64,000 bases of DNA, taken from Bacteroidota bacterium (lineage in GTDB: Bacteria; Bacteroidota; Bacteroidia; B-17B0; Aurantibacillaceae). The stretch lies in the NCBI GenBank assembly GCA_021156365.1, contig JAJNDK010000014.1, forward strand, positions 1 to 64,000. The letters run 5' to 3'. The notes under the pieces are model-generated. The model worked only from the letters and a program-made list of their open reading frames with translations, searched no databases and had not been told where the DNA came from. Below, in pieces: positions 22,155 to 31,558 of the stretch. The position numbers were made by a program, and so were the translations under genes. Every line of letters begins with the position of its first letter. Position 1 is the first letter of the stretch.

Positions 22155-23335
22155 GTTTCCTGCAGTGCTTCGACGATCTTATTGCAGGCATGTATCAGCT
22201 CTTCATCCGTGATAATAAGTGGCGGGGCGATACGCATAGCAGTACTGCAAAACAGGAACCAATCCGTGATCACACCTTTCTCAATACATTTGGATATGAT
22301 TTGCATGTTCAGGTCGGTGTCGCCAAACTCAACAGCGATCAGCGCTCCGTAGGCACGGATTTCTTTCACAAGCGGATGTTGTAAACGCCCGCGAACGATC
22401 TTTTCTATTTCTTTTGCACGCAGGAATAAGTGTTGTTCGCTGATCTCTTTTAAAGTGGCGAGAGAAGCGGCACAACAAACCGCATTGCCACCGAACGTAG
22501 TAATATGCCCAAGCACAGGATTATTCGAAAAACAATCCATATTCTTTTTGGAAGAAATAAAAGCGCCGATCGGCATTCCTCCGCCCATGGCTTTTGCAAG
22601 CAGAAGCACATCCGGAACGATACTGAATTGTTCGAAGGCAAAAAAAGTTCCGCACCTGCCGAATCCGGTCTGGATCTCATCGAGTATCAATAAAGTGCCA
22701 GTTTCTGTACAGCGTTTCCGTACTTTTTTCAAGAAGTCATTTTGCGGAACGATCACACCGGCTTCGGCCTGTACAGGCTCGATCACCACGCAGGCTGTTC
22801 GCTCCGTGATCTGTTCCAGTTGTTGTTCATTATTGAATTCAAGGATACGCGTATCGGGCAGGAGGGGGCGGAATGCCCGCTTGAATTCCTCGTTGCCCAT
22901 GATGCTCAGCGCTCCCTGGGTGCTGCCGTGATAGGCATTTTTAAAGCTGATGATCTCCGTACGACCTGTAACCCGCTTGGCCAGCTTCATCGCGCCTTCC
23001 GTTGCTTCTGCTCCCGAATTGGTAAAATACACGCTGTTTAGAGTTTCGGGAAGTAGTTTGCTTAATGCATGCGCCAGCTCCGTTTGCGGAGCCTGTGCAT
23101 ATTCACCATACACCATCAGGTGCATGTAGGTTTGAGATTGTTTATTAATTGCTTCCACTACTTTCGGATGGCAGTGGCCGAGTGTGCTCACGGAAATGCC
23201 GGAGATAAGATCTGTATACGATTTTCCGTTCGTGTCGTATAAATAGATCCCTTTCGCACGTTCGATCTCCAGTGCGAGCGGTGCAGGACTGGTTTGCGCA
23301 ACATGTTCGAGGAAAAGCCGGCGGATCGGTGTCAT
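22139..23335 (-). CDS. Class III PLP-dependent aminotransferase (acetylornithine/aspartate aminotransferase family)
   Basis: 398 residues. PLP enzyme of the class III (subgroup II) family: 'YLYDTNGKSYTDLISGISVSTLGHCHPKV', 'TNSGAEATEGAMKLAK', 'AYHGSTQGAL', 'LLILDEIQTGFGRCGTFFAFEQF' and the Schiff-base lysine in 'LLLAKAMGGGMPIG' (Lys248). Related to ArgD/GabT; the amino donor and substrate cannot be fixed from sequence. It follows a 186-residue membrane protein with a 4-bp ATGA overlap, and dapA before that, so all three probably form an operon. Confidence 0.85.
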   Translation of the reverse strand: MTPIRRLFLEHVAQTSPAPLALEIERAKGIYLYDTNGKSYTDLISGISVSTLGHCHPKVVEAINKQSQTYMHLMVYGEYAQAPQTELAHALSKLLPETLNSVYFTNSGAEATEGAMKLAKRVTGRTEIISFKNAYHGSTQGALSIMGNEEFKRAFRPLLPDTRILEFNNEQQLEQITERTACVVIEPVQAEAGVIVPQNDFLKKVRKRCTETGTLLILDEIQTGFGRCGTFFAFEQFSIVPDVLLLAKAMGGGMPIGAFISSKKNMDCFSNNPVLGHITTFGGNAVCCAASLATLKEISEQHLFLRAKEIEKIVRGRLQHPLVKEIRAYGALIAVEFGDTDLNMQIISKCIEKGVITDWFLFCSTAMRIAPPLIITDEELIHACNKIVEALQETQGLV

Positions 23336-23892
23336 TGAAGTGTGTCCTGGTAATTGTAAAAGTCTTCAGCAGCTGCATTATCATCAGGATGCGCATTCAT
23401 ATATTCCCATTTTTGAATGAGAACCGGATCGTTGCGATGAAATACTCTATAAATGGAATTGTTATCTGTATATAGCAGGAAGATCACAAGTACAAGTAAA
23501 ACGGAAGACCGGATCATCAGAAGCTTATAATACAACTTCCTTTTTACAGACTGGGAAAAAAGTATGGATGCAGCTATAAGTAAAAGGAATAAAAGGATGC
23601 TTGCAGTAACAAGCTCTATTGTCGACCCAGACCAGAACATGATCTTCATGAGAATAGCTATAAGCCCGAAAAAAAATGCAATTCCTGCACCTATTGAAAG
23701 GCCGGTCATATTTTGCTTTACACCATTTTTTTTGTCCATATACCCAAGCAACCAAAAACCTGCGATAAGATAAAGGAGGCCGGTAAGGAACAAACTGAAA
23801 ACAGTCAATGCAATTCCACCGGGTACAATGAAAAGTCGCAAAGTAATGCCAAGGACTATAACCGAAAGCGCTATTTTCTCAAGTAACTTCAT
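23332..23892 (-). CDS. Membrane protein of unknown function
   Basis: 186 residues, five to six hydrophobic segments ('KIALSVIVLGITLRLFIVPGGIALTVFSLFLTGLLYLIAGFWLLGYM', 'AGIAFFFGLIAILMKIMFW', 'LVTASILLFLLLIAASILF', 'SSVLLVLVIFLLY'). No conserved family recognised. It lies in the dapA operon: 3 bp after dapA, overlapping the aminotransferase start by 4 bp. The polar C-terminus ('PDDNAAAEDFYNYQDTLQ') is probably cytoplasmic. Confidence 0.75.
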   Translation of the reverse strand: MKLLEKIALSVIVLGITLRLFIVPGGIALTVFSLFLTGLLYLIAGFWLLGYMDKKNGVKQNMTGLSIGAGIAFFFGLIAILMKIMFWSGSTIELVTASILLFLLLIAASILFSQSVKRKLYYKLLMIRSSVLLVLVIFLLYTDNNSIYRVFHRNDPVLIQKWEYMNAHPDDNAAAEDFYNYQDTLQ

Positions 23893-23895
23893 TTT

Positions 23896-24789
23896 TTATT
23901 TATATTCAGCGATCAGCTCGGCCAAACGCTTTTGTACTTTAATATTTGGTTTCACCAAGGGAAGACGAACAAAAGCCGGACAGATCTTCATGATCTCCAG
24001 TGCAGCCTTGATCCCGCCCGGATTTCCATCGGCAAATAACTGCTCGGTAATTTCCATCAGTTTGTAATGCAGCTTTTGGGCCTGCACCATATTGGCAGCC
24101 ATGGCCTGGCGTACCATTTCCGAAAAATCTTTCGGGAAGGCATTTGCAACCACAGAGATCACACCTTCCGCACCGCATGCGATCAGTGGAAGTGTCAGGT
24201 TATCATCACCGCTGATGAGCGCAAAGTCTTTCGGTTTGTGTTTGATGATCTTCATACACTGCTCCATATTACCGGAAGCTTCTTTCATAGCAATAATGTT
24301 CCTGAATTCCGTTGCAAGGCGTACCGTTGTTTCCCAGGTCATATTGGAGGAAGTACGTGCAGGCACATTGTAAAGAATGATCGGCAGGGGGGAAGCATTG
24401 GCGATCATTTTGTAATGCTGGTAAATACCTTCCTGTGAAGGTTTGTTGTAATAAGGCGATACGGAGAGTATGGCAGAAAATGCTTTCAGGTCGGTATGTT
24501 TGATCGTATCGATCACTTCCTGCGTGCTGTTGCCACCGATTCCCAATACAAGAGGTATCCGCCCTTCTGCGGTATCGATCACGTGATTGATCACGGCGGA
24601 TTTTTCATTTTTATTCAGAACGGCAGATTCGCCGGTAGTGCCAAGTACCACGAGGTAATCGACTTTCCCTTTGATCAGGTGCTCGACCAGGCTGCTCAGC
24701 CCTTTGAAATCTATGTTGCCGTCTTTACTGAAAGGAGTAACAATCGCAACACCTGTACCGGTGCCTCTGAATTTTGTTTGCTTTGCCAT
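23896..24789 (-). CDS. dapA: 4-hydroxy-tetrahydrodipicolinate synthase
   Basis: 297 residues, standard family length. Condenses pyruvate with aspartate semialdehyde in lysine/diaminopimelate synthesis. Key features: 'GTTGESAVL' (Thr51-Thr52), 'SVSPYYNKPSQEGIYQHY', Tyr140 in 'ILYNVPART', the Schiff-base lysine in 'IIAMKEASGN' (Lys169), and 'ISGDDNLTLPLIACGAEGVISV'. First gene of the operon with a membrane protein and aminotransferase. ATG at 24787-24789. Confidence 0.95.
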   Translation of the reverse strand: MAKQTKFRGTGTGVAIVTPFSKDGNIDFKGLSSLVEHLIKGKVDYLVVLGTTGESAVLNKNEKSAVINHVIDTAEGRIPLVLGIGGNSTQEVIDTIKHTDLKAFSAILSVSPYYNKPSQEGIYQHYKMIANASPLPIILYNVPARTSSNMTWETTVRLATEFRNIIAMKEASGNMEQCMKIIKHKPKDFALISGDDNLTLPLIACGAEGVISVVANAFPKDFSEMVRQAMAANMVQAQKLHYKLMEITEQLFADGNPGGIKAALEIMKICPAFVRLPLVKPNIKVQKRLAELIAEYK

Positions 24790-24843
24790 GAAAGTATTTT
24801 ATGAGTGTTCAAAGGTAATAAAGTTTTAGTAGCAGCGTTGAAG

Positions 24844-25518
24844 TTAACAGTAGATTTTTATTGCGCGGATCATTTCTCTCTTCCCGGGAGGACCAGGCAG
24901 TGTTTCTACTTTGAATCCACATGCTTTGAGTGTACGTTTCACTTCACCTTTGGCGCAATAGGTTACCAGCATGCCGTTTTCCCGGAGGAGCTCATGGCAA
25001 CGGGTGAAGACATCCCTGCTCCACATGTCCGGCTGTTTGTCCGGAGCGAACGCATCGAAATAAACGAGATCGAATTGTTTTTCAAACCTGCACTGCAGAA
25101 ATTCCTGCCGGATCAGCTCAAATTGAAACCTGCTGTGTTGTATGTTTTCTATAATTGCTTTCCCTTCCTGCATCCGGAAATAAGTGGAGGATTGGTTTTC
25201 ATTCAGGCTGAGAGCTTCCGGATAATTAAGCGCGGAAATAATTCCTGTATCCAGAGGAAAAGGTTCGGCACCTGTGTATAGAATATCGGAACTCGCTTTT
25301 TCGAATTCGAGGTAGCTAAGCAGGGCATTCAAGCCGGTGCCAAAACCGATCTCGAGGATATCGATCTGTTTTTGAGACCGGAGCATAGGTCCAAGCCCGT
25401 TCCGGATAAAGACATGCCGGCTTTCCTGCACTGCCCCGTGCCTGGAATGATAGGTCTCATTCAACACCTCATTGTATACAGTGAAGGAATTATCTTTTGT
25501 TTTGAGTAACCGCAGCAT
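24844..25518 (-). CDS. mnmD: tRNA 5-methylaminomethyl-2-thiouridine methyltransferase (MnmD)
   Basis: About 224 residues from ATG at 25518; an ATG six codons earlier (25536) would overlap the MMPL gene more. Stand-alone MnmD proteins correspond to the N-terminal domain of bifunctional MnmC. Seen: 'NETYHSRHGAVQESRHVFIRNGL', the SAM loop 'DILEIGFGTGLNALLSYLE', 'LVYFDAFAPDKQPDMWS' and 'NGMLVTYCAKGEVKRTLKACGFKVETLPGPPGKREM'. It methylates the wobble uridine of certain tRNAs. It overlaps the 3' end of the MMPL transporter gene by 29 bp, so translation is probably coupled. Confidence 0.88.
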   Translation of the reverse strand: MLRLLKTKDNSFTVYNEVLNETYHSRHGAVQESRHVFIRNGLGPMLRSQKQIDILEIGFGTGLNALLSYLEFEKASSDILYTGAEPFPLDTGIISALNYPEALSLNENQSSTYFRMQEGKAIIENIQHSRFQFELIRQEFLQCRFEKQFDLVYFDAFAPDKQPDMWSRDVFTRCHELLRENGMLVTYCAKGEVKRTLKACGFKVETLPGPPGKREMIRAIKIYC

Positions 25519-27781
25519 TTTTTTTCTTTCCGCCAAGGATCATCATTAATAATATCGGTAATAAAAACAGTTCTGCGATCAGCGCCACTATAATAGTGAT
25601 GCAGATCAGAAAGCCAAAATAAAAAGTGCTCTCAAAATCGGATGTCATCAGGCTCATAAAACCACCCACTAAAATAAAGGTAGTAAGGATGATCGGTTTT
25701 CCTGTTTCGAAATACGTTCGTTTAAATGCATACAGGAGCGATTTGCCATACCCCAGCTCGATCTTCAGCCGCGAAATAAAATGAATGGTATCGTCCGTAG
25801 CAATACCGAAAGCAATAGAGAACACCAATGAGGTCGCCGCTTTTAATTCGATGCCTGCAAATCCCATAAAACCTGCTATGATCACCATCGGGATAAAATT
25901 CGGAAGGATAAAGACCAGCACCATCCGCCACGAGCGGTGCAGGAAAAAGGTAAGCAGTGCAATAATGCCAATACTCCAGGCAAAACCCTGCACCATATTT
26001 TCCACCATGTATTCGTTGTTCCGGTCCATCAGGGTGGCAGCACCCGTGATCGTATAGCCGATCAATCCCTTATCGATGGAAGCTGCTGTAAACGCACTGA
26101 GTTTTTCATTCAGCAGGTTGATCTTCATGCTGCCCATGTCTTCGATCTTCCCGGTGATCCGGCAGCTTTTTCCATCAACAGCGATAATGCGTTTGAGGTC
26201 CCTGTTCTTTTTGTTTTTTTGGATGTAGTCCCTGATCTCTTCGTATTCTTCTTTGGTGGCGGGCAGCTTATAATAGTCCGGATCATTGCCGTTGAGGGCT
26301 TTGTTAATGTTCTTCGCCACTCCTGCCGGTGTGAGCATAAAGCCCATTTTATAATTCTTTTCCAGGAACACATCCAGCTTGTCGATCTCTTTTATTACTT
26401 CATAATCCCAAACTCTTTTACTGCTGTCTTTCACCTCTATCAGCAGCTCGAAGGGGCGCACGCCTGAATAATGTTTGTCGAAATAATTAAAGTCCTGTTT
26501 GATCCGCACCTTATCCGAAAGGTCTTCAAGAAGTATGTTGTTGACACGGATCTTCGTAATGCCCCAGACGGAAGCGGTGAGTACGATCGCTGTTACGAAG
26601 AGGATACCTTTCTGATGCCGGAAGATCCAGAAGAACAATTTGCGCATGGCATTGTTTGTCCTGTTTTCTTCCGTCTGTTTTTTTGCCAGCCTGTGTGGTG
26701 TATACAGGAACATGATCGCCGGCAGCAGGGTGTAGCTGAGAATGAAGGCAATGGTGATCCCGATAGAGGTATAGATCCCGAAATCGCGGATAGGCTGGAT
26801 GCTGGAAAAAAGCAGCGACAGAAAACCGACAATGGTAGTGACCAGCGTAAGGAAAGTAGGGAAGCCGACTTCTTTCAGGATGAGCCGGAAGATCTGTTCT
26901 TTCGGAGTTTGTTTGTGCAGCTCGTCAAAATACTTGGAAAAGAAATGCACCACATCGCTCATGCCTGCAATAAAGATCATGGTCGGCAGCATCACCGTCA
27001 TGATGTCTATCGGTTTGCCGATGGCTCCCATCACGCCTAATGTCCAGACGATGGAAAGCAACACGATGATCACCGGTACAATGATACCGTAAGGCGACCG
27101 GAAAGTGAAAAACAAAAAGAGGACCACCACGGCAAAGGAGATCAACAGGAAGATCGTAAATTCTTTTTGCAGGTTCTTCAGGTATACATCCTGCGCTACG
27201 ATCCTTCCCACATAATGCACTTCATCGAACCGGTATTTTGTAAAAGCCCGTTCAATTCTTCTCGCCAGGCTATCTGATTTTACTTTGGAAAGATTATCGG
27301 CTGTTTTCAGGAAGAGACAAACAGATTTGGCATCCGTAGGGAAAAAAGAACCGATCAGTTCCGGTGAGCTGTATATATTGATGGAATCAGCAGGGTAAAG
27401 CGAGCTGTCGGCAACATGCAGCAGGTTCACTTCGATGGGAGCAAGCCCGGCAAAATTGAGCTGCTTGAGTGTAGTGGGGGAGATCACCCGTTCTATATAT
27501 TGGATCTGCTTCAACTCAGCAGTAAGCCGGTCGATCTTTTCCAGGAAGTCTTTTTTAAAGATCCCTTTTTTGTTCTCGATGCCTAAGAGCACAAATTCAT
27601 TGTCGTGCTCAAAGGTTTTCCGGAAATGTTCGTAAACGATCAGCTCTTTATCTTCGTTCGGGAAAAAAGCTTCGAAGTCGTAATTGAATTTTAGTTTGGA
27701 AATGTAATGAACACTAAAAGCAGTAAGTAACACAACAACGGCTATTACAATGTAACTGCGCTGCTTTTGTGAAGATGCCAT
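25490..27781 (-). CDS. MMPL/RND-superfamily transporter
   Basis: 763 residues with about 12 transmembrane helices in two repeated halves, each with one large extracytoplasmic domain, as in MMPL/patched-type RND exporters. Seen: N-terminal anchor 'SYIVIAVVVLLTAFSVHYISKL' and 'NYDFEAFFP', half-1 membrane block with 'GMSDVVHFFSKYFDEL', half-2 block with 'FGIATDDTIHFISRLKIELGYGKSLLYAFKRT'. The two 'D-x-x-H-F' motifs are the proton-relay sites of this superfamily. In Bacteroidota these proteins often move lipids or hopanoid-like molecules; the cargo here is unknown. Confidence 0.88.
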   Translation of the reverse strand: MASSQKQRSYIVIAVVVLLTAFSVHYISKLKFNYDFEAFFPNEDKELIVYEHFRKTFEHDNEFVLLGIENKKGIFKKDFLEKIDRLTAELKQIQYIERVISPTTLKQLNFAGLAPIEVNLLHVADSSLYPADSINIYSSPELIGSFFPTDAKSVCLFLKTADNLSKVKSDSLARRIERAFTKYRFDEVHYVGRIVAQDVYLKNLQKEFTIFLLISFAVVVLFLFFTFRSPYGIIVPVIIVLLSIVWTLGVMGAIGKPIDIMTVMLPTMIFIAGMSDVVHFFSKYFDELHKQTPKEQIFRLILKEVGFPTFLTLVTTIVGFLSLLFSSIQPIRDFGIYTSIGITIAFILSYTLLPAIMFLYTPHRLAKKQTEENRTNNAMRKLFFWIFRHQKGILFVTAIVLTASVWGITKIRVNNILLEDLSDKVRIKQDFNYFDKHYSGVRPFELLIEVKDSSKRVWDYEVIKEIDKLDVFLEKNYKMGFMLTPAGVAKNINKALNGNDPDYYKLPATKEEYEEIRDYIQKNKKNRDLKRIIAVDGKSCRITGKIEDMGSMKINLLNEKLSAFTAASIDKGLIGYTITGAATLMDRNNEYMVENMVQGFAWSIGIIALLTFFLHRSWRMVLVFILPNFIPMVIIAGFMGFAGIELKAATSLVFSIAFGIATDDTIHFISRLKIELGYGKSLLYAFKRTYFETGKPIILTTFILVGGFMSLMTSDFESTFYFGFLICITIIVALIAELFLLPILLMMILGGKKKNAAVTQNKR

Positions 27782-27790
27782 AAATAAATG

Positions 27791-27985
27791 TTAGCTGATC
27801 TTTTTTACTTTTACGGCCTGCGGGCCACGTTTGGCTTCCTTTAATTCGAAACTCACCTTGTCGTCCGCCTGCACTGTGCCTTCCACATCGTTCCCGTGAA
27901 CGTAGTATTCGGTGCTGTCTTCGTCGGATCGGATAAAACCGAAATTACTTTTTGAATTAAAAAATTTTACGGTACCTGTTTTCAT
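27791..27985 (-). CDS. Cold-shock domain protein
   Basis: 64 residues from the ATG at 27985; an upstream in-frame ATG at 28096 gives a non-conserved leader, so the shorter form is preferred. Typical CSD: 'MKTGTVKFFNSKSNFGFIRSD' (RNP1 region), 'EYYVHGNDVEGTVQADDKVSFELKEAKRGPQAVKVKKI'. RNP2 is 'YYVHG' instead of the usual 'VFVHY'. Single-stranded nucleic-acid-binding RNA chaperone. Confidence 0.9.
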   Translation of the reverse strand: MKTGTVKFFNSKSNFGFIRSDEDSTEYYVHGNDVEGTVQADDKVSFELKEAKRGPQAVKVKKIS

Positions 27986-28145
27986 AGTATTAAAAGACCT
28001 GTTAAAGGTACAAAATAATATGCATGGATAAATTCCCTTCCCGAAAATTTTGGAGCACTCCGGGTTATTTTTGCGTAAACTCAACGTAATCGTCAAGTTT
28101 TGTTAATTCATATCTTTTTTAAAGGCAATGTAGTATATTTGTTTT

Positions 28146-29258
28146 ATGACAAAGCTATTTAAAAACGCATTGGCACTTACCCTAAGCCTCTGCTCCGTTA
28201 CGGTTCTTGCGCAAAAAGCGGTTCCTTTCACTATTGAAGGCGATCTGCAGGGACTGAAAGATAATTCATATGTATTCCTGTCCCATAAATGGAATGATGA
28301 TATAAAAACGGATTCGGTGCTGGTAAAAGGTACTAAGTTCAAATTCAAGGGAACAAGCCCTGAGCCGAATATGTACTGGATCTATGATTCTCCGAAATCG
28401 CAGCAATTCCTTATATTCTTCGTGGATAAAGGCGATGTGAAGATCAAAGGCGATGTAAAGCAAATTGCAGATGCAGAAGTGAAAGCCGGCCTTTCCCAAA
28501 AGGATTATATGGAGTACCGGGCCATTTTAAAAGGCTTCGATGCAAAAAAAACGGAACTGGGCCTGGAATACCAAACGGCTCAGCAATCGGGCAACCAGGC
28601 AAAAATGCAGGAAGTGCAGATGTCATATGGCAACCTCGTGACCGACCAGAACAAACTGGTGGATGAGTTTGTAGCGACACACAGCAAATCGGTAGTGGCC
28701 GGATATGCGATCTGGGCCAGTACCCAGGAAGAACCGGATCTCGTGAAACTGGAAAAAAATTACAACCTGCTGAGTGACGATGTTAAAAAATCGAAGTTCG
28801 GGAAGATAGTGGCAGACAAGATAGCTTCTGTAAAAGGTTCTATGGTGGGTTACCCGATCATGGAATTTTCGCAGAGCGATGCGGACGGAAAACCCGTAAG
28901 CATTTCTTCCTTCAAAGGGAAAGTGGTACTCGTTGATTTCTGGGCCAGCTGGTGCGGTCCATGCAGGGCGGAGAACCCGAATGTGGTAAAAGCATACAAT
29001 GCCTTCAAAGGAAAAGGATTTGATATCCTGGGTGTTTCATTCGACAGCACCAAAGACAAATGGCTGAAAGCGATCGAAAAAGATAATCTTACCTGGACAC
29101 AGGTTTCCGATCTGAAAGGATGGAGCAATGCAGTAGGGCAGCAGTTCGGCATCCGTAGCATTCCGCAGAATTTCCTGTTAGACAAGGAAGGAAAGATAAT
29201 TGCAAAGAACCTGCGCGGCGAAGACCTGTATGCGAAGTTAGAAGAGATACTGAAATAA
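28146..29258 (+). CDS. TlpA-like thiol:disulfide oxidoreductase with DUF4369 domain
   Basis: 370 residues. Signal peptide (1-22, ends LAQ). N-terminal DUF4369 domain (about 25-125) followed by a helical linker and a C-terminal thioredoxin domain (about 235-370) with the redox-active 'DFWASWCGPCRAENP' (Cys270, Cys273) and the cis-Pro region 'IRSIPQNFLLDKEGKI'. It is a periplasmic thiol oxidoreductase family common in Bacteroidota. A strong terminator follows at 29281. Confidence 0.92.
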   Translation: MTKLFKNALALTLSLCSVTVLAQKAVPFTIEGDLQGLKDNSYVFLSHKWNDDIKTDSVLVKGTKFKFKGTSPEPNMYWIYDSPKSQQFLIFFVDKGDVKIKGDVKQIADAEVKAGLSQKDYMEYRAILKGFDAKKTELGLEYQTAQQSGNQAKMQEVQMSYGNLVTDQNKLVDEFVATHSKSVVAGYAIWASTQEEPDLVKLEKNYNLLSDDVKKSKFGKIVADKIASVKGSMVGYPIMEFSQSDADGKPVSISSFKGKVVLVDFWASWCGPCRAENPNVVKAYNAFKGKGFDILGVSFDSTKDKWLKAIEKDNLTWTQVSDLKGWSNAVGQQFGIRSIPQNFLLDKEGKIIAKNLRGEDLYAKLEEILK

Positions 29259-29280
29259 AATTGAAAGATAATTACAGAAG

Positions 29281-29310
29281 ATCCCGTCTGGAAACAGGCG
29301 GGATTTTTTT
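29281..29310 (+). terminator. Rho-independent terminator of the TlpA-like gene
   Basis: Stem ATCCCGTCTG / CAGGCGGGAT with a 3-base loop (GAA), followed by a run of 7 T (29304-29310), 22 bp after the stop codon. Confidence 0.85.
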
Positions 29311-29338
29311 GTTCCAGGAAAGTTTACAAACTATTTTT

Positions 29339-29612
29339 TGCCGCAGATTTACGCAGATTTCGTATAATGGACTGTCAGGAGTGCCCTCCCGATAGCTATC
29401 GGGACCGCGGTGTATCGAGACCCGTGTAATATGCTCTCCGGAATGGTCTCGATACATCCCGATGCCGTATTTGAGAGCAGGTCGAAAAATAGAAAGAGTT
29501 TTCTCCCGTTAGGAAAGTATCGTGACACTCGACCTGGCAGTCCATTAAAAATTAATCTTTTTCAACAACAGTACCTTTATTTTATCCGCATAATCCGCAT
29601 AAATCTGCGGCT
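29339..29612. repeat. Nested palindromic intergenic element
   Basis: Four nested or adjacent inverted repeats in a 270-bp non-coding segment: outer CCGCAGATTTACGCAGATTT (29341-29360) against ATCCGCATAAATCTGCGG (29593-29610); AATGGACTGTCAGGAGTG (from 29366) against CACTCGACCTGGCAGTCCAT (29526-29545); GTGTATCGAGACC (29410-29422) against GGTCTCGATACAT (29445-29457); and a perfect 18-bp palindrome TCCCGATAGCTATCGGGA (29387-29404). No ORF fits. The layout resembles a small non-autonomous (MITE-like) or REP-type element. Confidence 0.6.
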
Positions 29613-29615
29613 GAC

Positions 29616-30362
29616 TTAATCCTCCCAGGGTGATTTTTTCTGATAGGTGAAAAAGAAACCTGCCTTTAATTGATTGGTTTGTGTAGTGAGTTCATAACGC
29701 AAGTCCATTTTCAGGCGATCGAATACTTTGAATTCCACCCCTGCAATACCTCCGTAACCTACCGTTTTGAAACAGTTAATGGAAGGTCCTGCATAAAAAC
29801 GCAGGCGCTCCGGACTGTGTTTGTAAAACAGCTGATGAACATAATTCAAGTGTCCTCCCCATACCTGCTGCTTGTTCAGAAGAGTGTTTGGATAGGTACC
29901 ATAGAAATCAGTGTACTGCATAAAACTTCCGCCGTATTCAAGTGCAGAATGCGGAAAGGTCTTTCGCAAGCCAAAGCTAAGCCCGAAATTATCGGAATAT
30001 CGCGGAGCAGGATGTATAAAAGAATAGCTTCGATGCACATCAATGTCATTGGAAACAATAAAGGCCGCAACCGCTGCCACACCTACAGCTACTACAAGAA
30101 ATACTCTTGGATCACTTATTCCATCCCAGTTGCCGAGGTTCCAATCGCTTGAGCTTCTGTAATGATTGTCCTGGTTTTTAGTGGAGTCTCTTTCCGGATC
30201 GGGACCACGGTTATCAAACCGGCAGAGGCTGTCTTCGGAAGTTTTTATACCTAAATCGGAAATGGACAGATGAGAACCGGATGCATACACAAAACCAGCG
30301 ATCAGCAGGCAGCTGATCAGTAAAATGCGTTGAAGATGTTTTGTAGTACTAACTATATCCAT
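29616..30362 (-). CDS. Outer-membrane-like hypothetical protein
   Basis: 248 residues. The N-terminus is a signal sequence ('ILLISCLLIAGFVYASG'). Then comes a polar region with 'DNRGPDPERDSTKNQDNHYRSSSDWNLGNWDG', one hydrophobic segment 'PRVFLVVAVGVAAVAAFIVSND', then alternating beta-strand patterns ('NFGLSFGLRKTF', 'LEYGGSFMQYTDFYG', 'VWGGHLNYVHQLFYK', 'LRFYAGPSINCFKTVGYGGIAGVEFKVFDRLKMDLRYELTT', 'LKAGFFFTYQ') ending like a small outer-membrane barrel. Family not recognised. Confidence 0.7.
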   Translation of the reverse strand: MDIVSTTKHLQRILLISCLLIAGFVYASGSHLSISDLGIKTSEDSLCRFDNRGPDPERDSTKNQDNHYRSSSDWNLGNWDGISDPRVFLVVAVGVAAVAAFIVSNDIDVHRSYSFIHPAPRYSDNFGLSFGLRKTFPHSALEYGGSFMQYTDFYGTYPNTLLNKQQVWGGHLNYVHQLFYKHSPERLRFYAGPSINCFKTVGYGGIAGVEFKVFDRLKMDLRYELTTQTNQLKAGFFFTYQKKSPWED

Positions 30363-30454
30363 GCGTTCGGGCTACATAAAAGTAGTGAATCCGGCAGGGC
30401 ACACAAGAGAGCACAGTGTTATAAAAATTAAAATTTGTTAATGGAAGAGCCTGT

Positions 30455-31486
30455 TTAGAATTTTTCGAAGAAATGCTCTTCCACATCGAAGGTAGAGCGC
30501 TCACCGACTTTCTCAAATTCGTTGTTCAGCCATTTGTCGGCAGTTTCACGTCCTTTTTGTTTCAGGGATAAAAGGAAGTCGAAAGATGTATTCATTTTGC
30601 TGGAATAGTTGAGCTGTCCCAATACATCGTAGCCCGAAATGGTATGGATGAAGATCTCGCGGTTTATTTTATCATCCACTTTTAAGATCCCGCTCTTCAG
30701 TAATTCGTTGCGGTAGTGGATCAGCTTCATTTCATTGATCAGGCTGCTGTTGAAAGAGATCTCATTTACCCTGTCGGCAATATCACGTGCAGTAGTAGGC
30801 ACCGATTTGATATTGATGGAATTGATCTTCACGAGCACAATATCCCGGATGTTGGTGTTGGTGATCAGCGGGAAGATAGGAGGATTTCCCATGTATCCGC
30901 CATCCCAGTAATATTCGCCGTTGATCTCCACTGCCTGGAAAAGAAAAGGCAGGCAGGCAGATGCCAGCACTGTATCAACCGTAATTTCTTCGTTGGAGAA
31001 AATGCGTGCACGGTTTGTTTTCACATTGGTGGCACACACATATAATTTTTTGTCACCGTATCGTTGCAGCTCCTGGAAATCGATCAGCTCGTTCAGGATA
31101 TCTTTGATCGGGTTGTAATTGAAGGGATTAAAATTGTATGGGGACATAAACTGGCTCATGGCATTGAACATCATATACCCCGCAGAGTTATAGATGTCGC
31201 CGTTACCCATATACTTATCCCAGATGGAAGGTTTAAAAAAGAAGCTTCCGGACAGAGAAACCTTTTTCCAAAGCTGCTCGAGCAATTCCTTGGCCTTGGC
31301 CGGTCCGCCTTTGTGAAGACCGTATGCACAAACTACCGCATTGATGGCGCCGGCACTTGTACCGCACATAGCATCTGCCACAATCTCATCCACTTCTAAC
31401 AGGCGATCCAAAACTCCCCAGGTAAATGCCCCGTGAGCTCCTCCGCCCTGTAAAGCCAGCGCTACTTTTTTTGGTTGTCGTTTCAT
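30455..31486 (-). CDS. Patatin-like phospholipase
   Basis: 343 residues. Patatin fold: oxyanion motif 'LALQGGGAHGAFTWGVLDRLLE' (GGGAHG at 14-19), nucleophile 'GTSAG' (Ser44), catalytic Asp in 'YYWDGGYMGNPP' (Asp197). The C-terminal part ('DDKINREIFIHTISG', 'KGRETADKWL') is typical of cytoplasmic bacterial patatins with a DUF3734-like tail. No signal peptide. Predicted lipid acyl hydrolase. Confidence 0.9.
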   Translation of the reverse strand: MKRQPKKVALALQGGGAHGAFTWGVLDRLLEVDEIVADAMCGTSAGAINAVVCAYGLHKGGPAKAKELLEQLWKKVSLSGSFFFKPSIWDKYMGNGDIYNSAGYMMFNAMSQFMSPYNFNPFNYNPIKDILNELIDFQELQRYGDKKLYVCATNVKTNRARIFSNEEITVDTVLASACLPFLFQAVEINGEYYWDGGYMGNPPIFPLITNTNIRDIVLVKINSINIKSVPTTARDIADRVNEISFNSSLINEMKLIHYRNELLKSGILKVDDKINREIFIHTISGYDVLGQLNYSSKMNTSFDFLLSLKQKGRETADKWLNNEFEKVGERSTFDVEEHFFEKF

Positions 31487-31558
31487 CTTTTTCTAAGGGT
31501 CTTACAAATATACTCAATTAAAGTTCCTCCGGGGCATACGTATACACAATTAGACGAA

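Noticed and set aside
26471-27040. 189-residue + strand frame inside the MMPL gene region
   Set aside because: It is antisense to the conserved transporter gene and has no recognisable pattern.
28134-28141. TATATTTG as promoter of the TlpA-like gene
   Set aside because: It lies only 5 bp before the start codon and no -33 TTTG is at the right distance.
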